The notes beneath the pieces are model-generated. The model ran no database searches. It saw nothing but the letters and a program-made list of their open reading frames with translations, and was not told the origin of the DNA. A DNA stretch of 64,000 bases. It comes from Tenacibaculum skagerrakense (lineage in GTDB: Bacteria; Bacteroidota; Bacteroidia; Flavobacteriales; Flavobacteriaceae). Every line of letters starts with the position of its first letter. Positions within the stretch are counted from its first letter, which is position 1. The stretch is taken from contig NZ_SLXM01000003.1 in the NCBI RefSeq assembly GCF_004345825.1, forward strand, positions 124,001 to 188,000. The letters run 5' to 3'. The position numbers and the translations under genes are program-made. This document shows, piece by piece, positions 60,613-64,000 of the stretch.

Positions 60613-61650
60613 TTGTACGTTAACGAGAAATACATGCGCCGATGTTTAGAATTGGCAAAAAAAGGAATTGGTACTACACGTCCAAATCCTTCTGTGGGAG
60701 CTGTGATTGTTCACAATGATAAAATTATTGGAGAAGGATTTACAAGTGCTTACGGAGGTTCACATGCTGAAGTAAATGCCATTCACTCGGTGAAAGATCA
60801 AGAACTTTTAAAAGAAGCTACAATTTACGTAACGTTAGAACCTTGTTCTCATTTTGGAAAAACACCACCATGTTCCGATTTAATTATTGAAAAACAAATT
60901 CCAAATGTTGTTATTGGAACAATAGACACACACAGTGTAGTAGCCGGTAAAGGAATAGAGAAATTAAAAAAGAATGGATGTAATGTTGTTGTAGGGGTTT
61001 TAGAAGAGGAATGTAAATTACATCATAAACGTTTTTTTACTGTTCAAAATAAAAATAGACCTTATGTTATCTTAAAATGGGCGGAAACAGCTGATGGATT
61101 TATTGCTCCTAAAGAAAAAGAAAATCAAGCTCCAGTTTGGATTTCAAATGAATATGCTAAGCAATTAGTGCATAAGTGGAGAGCTGAAGAGCATGCTATT
61201 TTAGTAGGAACAAATACGGTTTTAGCTGATAATCCAAAGTTGAATGTAAGAAGTTGGACAGGAAATAATCCAGTTCGTGTAGTTATCGATCGTTCATTAA
61301 AATTAGCTGCTAACCTAGCCGTTTTTGATGAATCTGTGAAAACAATCGTAATTACAAGTTTGGATAAAGAAAGTATTCATGAAAATTTGATTTTTGAAAA
61401 AGTAAATTTTAAAAAAGAGTTGCCAAAGCAAATTTTAGAGGTATTATCAAAACACAAGATTCAATCGGTAATTGTAGAAGGTGGAGCAGTAACTTTACAA
61501 TCCTTCATTAAAGATAATCTTTGGGATGAAGCTAGAGTTTTTATTGGTAACAATGAGTTTGTAGAAGGAGTAAAAGCTCCTATTTTAAATGCTCGACTTG
61601 AGAAAGAAGAAATAATAATAAACAACGTATTAAGAACATATATAAAATGA
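60613..61650 (+). CDS. ribD: Bifunctional riboflavin deaminase/reductase
   Basis: 345 residues. The N-terminal deaminase (about 1-145) shows HAEVNAIHSV with the zinc His and Glu, and the zinc PCSHFGKTPPCSDLI. The C-terminal reductase has KWAETADGFIAP, VGTNTVLADNPKLNVR and VIVEGGAVTLQSFI. It converts diaminohydroxyphosphoribosyl-pyrimidine to the ribityl compound. The TTG initiator (MYVNEKYMRR) matches the family N-terminus; an in-frame ATG seven codons later would remove conserved residues. Its stop overlaps the HAD gene by 4 bp. Confidence 0.92.
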   Translation: MYVNEKYMRRCLELAKKGIGTTRPNPSVGAVIVHNDKIIGEGFTSAYGGSHAEVNAIHSVKDQELLKEATIYVTLEPCSHFGKTPPCSDLIIEKQIPNVVIGTIDTHSVVAGKGIEKLKKNGCNVVVGVLEEECKLHHKRFFTVQNKNRPYVILKWAETADGFIAPKEKENQAPVWISNEYAKQLVHKWRAEEHAILVGTNTVLADNPKLNVRSWTGNNPVRVVIDRSLKLAANLAVFDESVKTIVITSLDKESIHENLIFEKVNFKKELPKQILEVLSKHKIQSVIVEGGAVTLQSFIKDNLWDEARVFIGNNEFVEGVKAPILNARLEKEEIIINNVLRTYIK

Positions 61651-62258
61651 TTAAAAATATCATTTTCGATTTTGGTGATGTATTCATTAACTTAGATAAA
61701 GAAGCTACTTACAGAGAATTATATAGACTAGGAGTAGAAGAGATTTCTGAAAAAATGATTCAGGTGTATTACGATTATGAAAAAGGGCTCATTTCTACTA
61801 ATGATTTTGTAGATTATTTTCATAATGAATTTGCCATTGAAAAAGAAGATTTAGTAAAGGCCTGGAACGCAATTTTATTAGATTTTCCTTTGGAAAGATT
61901 AGATTTTTTAAAGGAATTAGTTGCTTCTAATAAGTATAGATTATTTCTTTTAAGTAATACAAACGACTTGCATATTTCTTGGATTCAGAAGGATTGGGGA
62001 ATGGATTTGTATAACGAATTCAAAAATTGTTTTGAGCAATTTTATTTGTCTCATGAAATTCAAATGAGAAAGCCAAATACTGATATTTATGAATTTGTTT
62101 TAAAGAAAAACAATTTAATTCCTTCAGAAACAATTTTTATTGACGATACTCTAGAAAATACAGATGCCGCAGAAAAATTAGGAATTAAAACTTGGACAAT
62201 TAATAGAGTAGAGGATAATGTTGTTGATTTGCTTAATAGAGAGGAGTTTTTAGTATGA
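61647..62258 (+). CDS. HAD-superfamily hydrolase, YihX type
   Basis: 203 residues. Motif I reads NIIFDFGDVFINLD, with a cap domain and the Ser/Thr motif LLSNTND, then RKPNTDIYEFVL (Lys) and FIDDTLENTDAA (acidic motif). It is probably a small sugar-phosphate phosphatase; the substrate is unknown. It overlaps ribD at one end and the permease gene at the other, each by 4 bp. Confidence 0.88.
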   Translation: MIKNIIFDFGDVFINLDKEATYRELYRLGVEEISEKMIQVYYDYEKGLISTNDFVDYFHNEFAIEKEDLVKAWNAILLDFPLERLDFLKELVASNKYRLFLLSNTNDLHISWIQKDWGMDLYNEFKNCFEQFYLSHEIQMRKPNTDIYEFVLKKNNLIPSETIFIDDTLENTDAAEKLGIKTWTINRVEDNVVDLLNREEFLV

Positions 62259-63121
62259 TTTATTTAATTTTAAGTGTTTTAATTTCAAGTAGTTTATATG
62301 TCATTTTTAAATTATTTGATGTTTTTAAAGTCAATACTTTTCAAGCTATTGTAATGAACTACATTGTGGCTTTTGTTATTGGTTATGGGTATTCTGATGT
62401 AAAAATGCCATTATCGGTAATTCCTCAACAAAATTGGTTTTATGGAGCTTTGGTTTTAGGTTTCTTATTTATCACAATTTTTAATGTTATGGCCACTACT
62501 TCACAGCGAAACGGACTTTCGGTTGCTTCAGTTTCTGGAAGAATGGCGGTGGTTATTCCTATTGTTTTTGGGATAGTTGTATATAATGAATCGGTAAGTG
62601 TTGTAAAGGTTATTGGAATTGTTTTAGCATTACTAGCGGTGTATTTAACTTCGGTAAAAAGTAATAAAACCAAAAAATTTGAAGCAAGTTCTTTAGTACT
62701 CCCAATTATTTTATTTTTAGGTTCAGGTGCTATAGATACCTTATTAAAATACACTGAGTTAAATTTTGTTTCGGCTGAAAATGTATCCATTTTTTCAGCA
62801 TCTATATTTGGTATAGCATTTATTTTTGGATTATTATTTCTTTTGATAGAAGTTGTTAGAAAGAACATTAAGCTAGAAATGAAAAGTTTTGTAGGTGGTA
62901 TTGCCTTAGGGATTCCTAATTATTTTTCTATTGAATTTTTAATTCGAGCTTTGAAGATTAAAGGAATTGAAAGTTCGGTGCTTTTTACGATTAATAACGT
63001 CAGTATCGTTTTATTAACTACTCTTTTTGGTTTGTTTTTATTTAAAGAAAAATTAGAAAATAAAAACTGGCTAGGTGTTATAATTGCTATTGTAAGTATT
63101 ATTTTAATTACTGTAGTATAG
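62255..63121 (+). CDS. DMT/EamA-family transporter
   Basis: 288 residues with about ten predicted membrane helices in two repeated halves, ending with NKNWLGVIIAIVSIILITVV. The glycine-rich half (AVVIPIVFGIVVYNESVSVVKVIGIVLALLAV) is typical of EamA/drug-metabolite transporters. Substrate not known; the operon with ribD suggests, but does not show, a flavin link. Confidence 0.82.
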   Translation: MIYLILSVLISSSLYVIFKLFDVFKVNTFQAIVMNYIVAFVIGYGYSDVKMPLSVIPQQNWFYGALVLGFLFITIFNVMATTSQRNGLSVASVSGRMAVVIPIVFGIVVYNESVSVVKVIGIVLALLAVYLTSVKSNKTKKFEASSLVLPIILFLGSGAIDTLLKYTELNFVSAENVSIFSASIFGIAFIFGLLFLLIEVVRKNIKLEMKSFVGGIALGIPNYFSIEFLIRALKIKGIESSVLFTINNVSIVLLTTLFGLFLFKEKLENKNWLGVIIAIVSIILITVV

Positions 63122-63124
63122 TTT

Positions 63125-63733
63125 ATGGAGGAAAAAGACACGTATAAGACTCTCGTAAAGCCTTCTGAAGAAACATTGTTTAAAGATAGAAACAGTAAGT
63201 TTTTTGGATACGCTTTTCCTGTTAATTCTGAAGAAGCTATTAAAGAATGTTTAGAAGATTTAAGGAAACTGCATCCTAGTGCAGGTCATCATTGTTATGC
63301 ATGGCAATTAGGTACTGATGATATCCGTTTTAGAGCAAATGATGATGGAGAGCCTAGTAATTCTGCTGGACAACCAATTTATGGTCAAATTCAAGCCTTT
63401 GATATTACAAACGTGTTAATTGTATCGGTTAGGTATTTTGGAGGAACAAAATTAGGCGTGGGTGGTTTAATCAATGCTTATAGAACATCTGCCAAACTCG
63501 CTCTTGAGGCATCTGAAATTATAGAAAAAACAATCAATTTTCAATATAAGGTAACTTTTGGTTACGATATGATGAACAAGGTACAACAGGTAATCAAAAA
63601 GAATCAACTCGAAATTATTGACCAAAAGTTAGAATTGGATTGCGAGTATATTGTTTCAGTTCGTAAAAAAGAAGCCGATACTGTTCAAAAAATGTTCGAA
63701 TCCATATTTAAAGTAACTATCAATCAAATTTAA
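63125..63733 (+). CDS. YigZ/IMPACT-family protein
   Basis: 202 residues. The UPF0029 (IMPACT) domain has PSAGHHCYAWQLG, RANDDGEPSNSAGQPIYGQIQ and VRYFGGTKLGVGGLINAYRTSAKLALE. The C-terminal part (about 140-200) is a DUF1949-type EF-G-like domain. The role of the family is not settled. Last gene of the ribD run. Confidence 0.9.
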   Translation: MEEKDTYKTLVKPSEETLFKDRNSKFFGYAFPVNSEEAIKECLEDLRKLHPSAGHHCYAWQLGTDDIRFRANDDGEPSNSAGQPIYGQIQAFDITNVLIVSVRYFGGTKLGVGGLINAYRTSAKLALEASEIIEKTINFQYKVTFGYDMMNKVQQVIKKNQLEIIDQKLELDCEYIVSVRKKEADTVQKMFESIFKVTINQI

Positions 63734-63898
63734 TTTTTTAACTAAAAATCTAGTTAAGTCTCTTTAAACAAGTTGTTTATCCATTGTTTTTTGAGAGTTT
63801 TTCATTTTTTAATTTTATTTTTTTGCTTTTCGAAGTAGGTGTAAATCGGAGATAGCTGTTTAATACACACTTTTTAGAATACAAAAATTTAATTTTTA

Positions 63899-64000
63899 AT
63901 GAAAAAATCATTTAAACAATCCCTATTAATTTTATTAGTAACAGCTTTTTTTTCTTGTGAAGATAGTGAGATAGTTCAAAACGAGGAGAATCCAACAAAC
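63899..64000 (+). CDS. Lipoprotein, 3' end outside window
   Basis: 34 residues are visible. The signal peptide runs MKKSFKQSLLILLVTAFFSC and ends in a lipobox FFSC, followed by EDSEIVQNEE. The AT-rich leader AATTTAATTTTTA before the ATG is typical here. Function not determinable. Confidence 0.75.
   Translation, partial: MKKSFKQSLLILLVTAFFSCEDSEIVQNEENPTN

Noticed and set aside
62440..62868. 142-codon minus-strand frame inside the EamA transporter gene
   Set aside because: Antisense to a clear membrane protein in an operon; the frame is open because of codon bias.

Overview
The window is AT-rich chromosomal DNA from a member of the Bacteroidota, almost certainly a marine Flavobacteriaceae. 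A Tenacibaculum/Polaribacter-like genus would fit, but the genus is inference. Support comes from promoters of the Bacteroidota form TAnnTTTG, AT-rich leaders without Shine-Dalgarno sequences, type IX secretion (T9SS) sorting domains, a PorX regulator, a fused LpxC-FabZ, an ECF sigma/FecR/TonB-receptor operon and many small outer-membrane beta-barrels. Most of the window is ordinary core chromosome. I see no insertion sequence, CRISPR array, integrase-bearing island or broken large gene.

Region by region. 1-5 kb (minus): an envelope operon reading DUF4199 protein, polyprenol-phosphate-type glycosyltransferase, phosphohexomutase, then a type-I ABC exporter cut by the window edge. 5.1 kb: SRP RNA. 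5.2-8.4 kb: xerD and aroQ, separated by three small beta-barrel genes, two of which share nearly the same leader. 8.4-20 kb: housekeeping genes (DUF4105 and PorV/PorQ-like envelope proteins, YheT-like hydrolase, pssA, lptB, tatC, kdsD, recQ, ald). 20-22 kb: tsaE and porX. 22-30 kb (plus): HD hydrolase, lpxD, lpxC/fabZ, lpxA, efp, a second LpxD-like acyltransferase, sucD and fabG; this is the lipid A module followed by fatty-acid and TCA genes. 30-40 kb is the most accessory part: an unknown lipoprotein, a T9SS-exported M28 peptidase, an ECF sigma/FecR/TonB-receptor operon, and a divergent lipoprotein built from two kinds of internal repeat. 40-41.1 kb: an XRE-family repressor followed by about 600 bp of non-coding DNA holding seven copies of one palindromic operator. 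41-48 kb (minus): purL, a T9SS-exported endonuclease I and a small envelope protein. 48 kb: tRNA-Leu and tRNA-Lys. 48-64 kb: aroK, a phosphoribosyltransferase, an S4-domain protein, a calcium-loop FKBP lipoprotein, a transketolase C-terminal subunit, maf, smpB, a three-repeat glycine-rich envelope protein with a SPOR partner, prmC and a ribD operon, ending in a truncated lipoprotein gene.

How the genes work together. Several genes serve the envelope: lipid A synthesis (kdsD, lpxA/C/D, fabZ), LPS export (lptB), phospholipid synthesis (pssA), Tat export (tatC) and T9SS control (porX). Two probable T9SS cargo proteins are also encoded here. The strongest candidate for something undescribed is the repressor/operator region at 40.1-41.1 kb. 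Three operators sit 24-24.5 bp apart in front of the repressor gene. The repressor's predicted promoter lies inside the first operator and would give a leaderless mRNA, an arrangement recalling lambda OR/PRM. Four more operators lie in flanking DNA that has no recognisable protein gene. Second is the 37-40 kb surface-signalling locus. Third is the three-fold repeat protein at 53.7 kb with its SPOR partner. All functional statements come from reading motifs; no database search was run.
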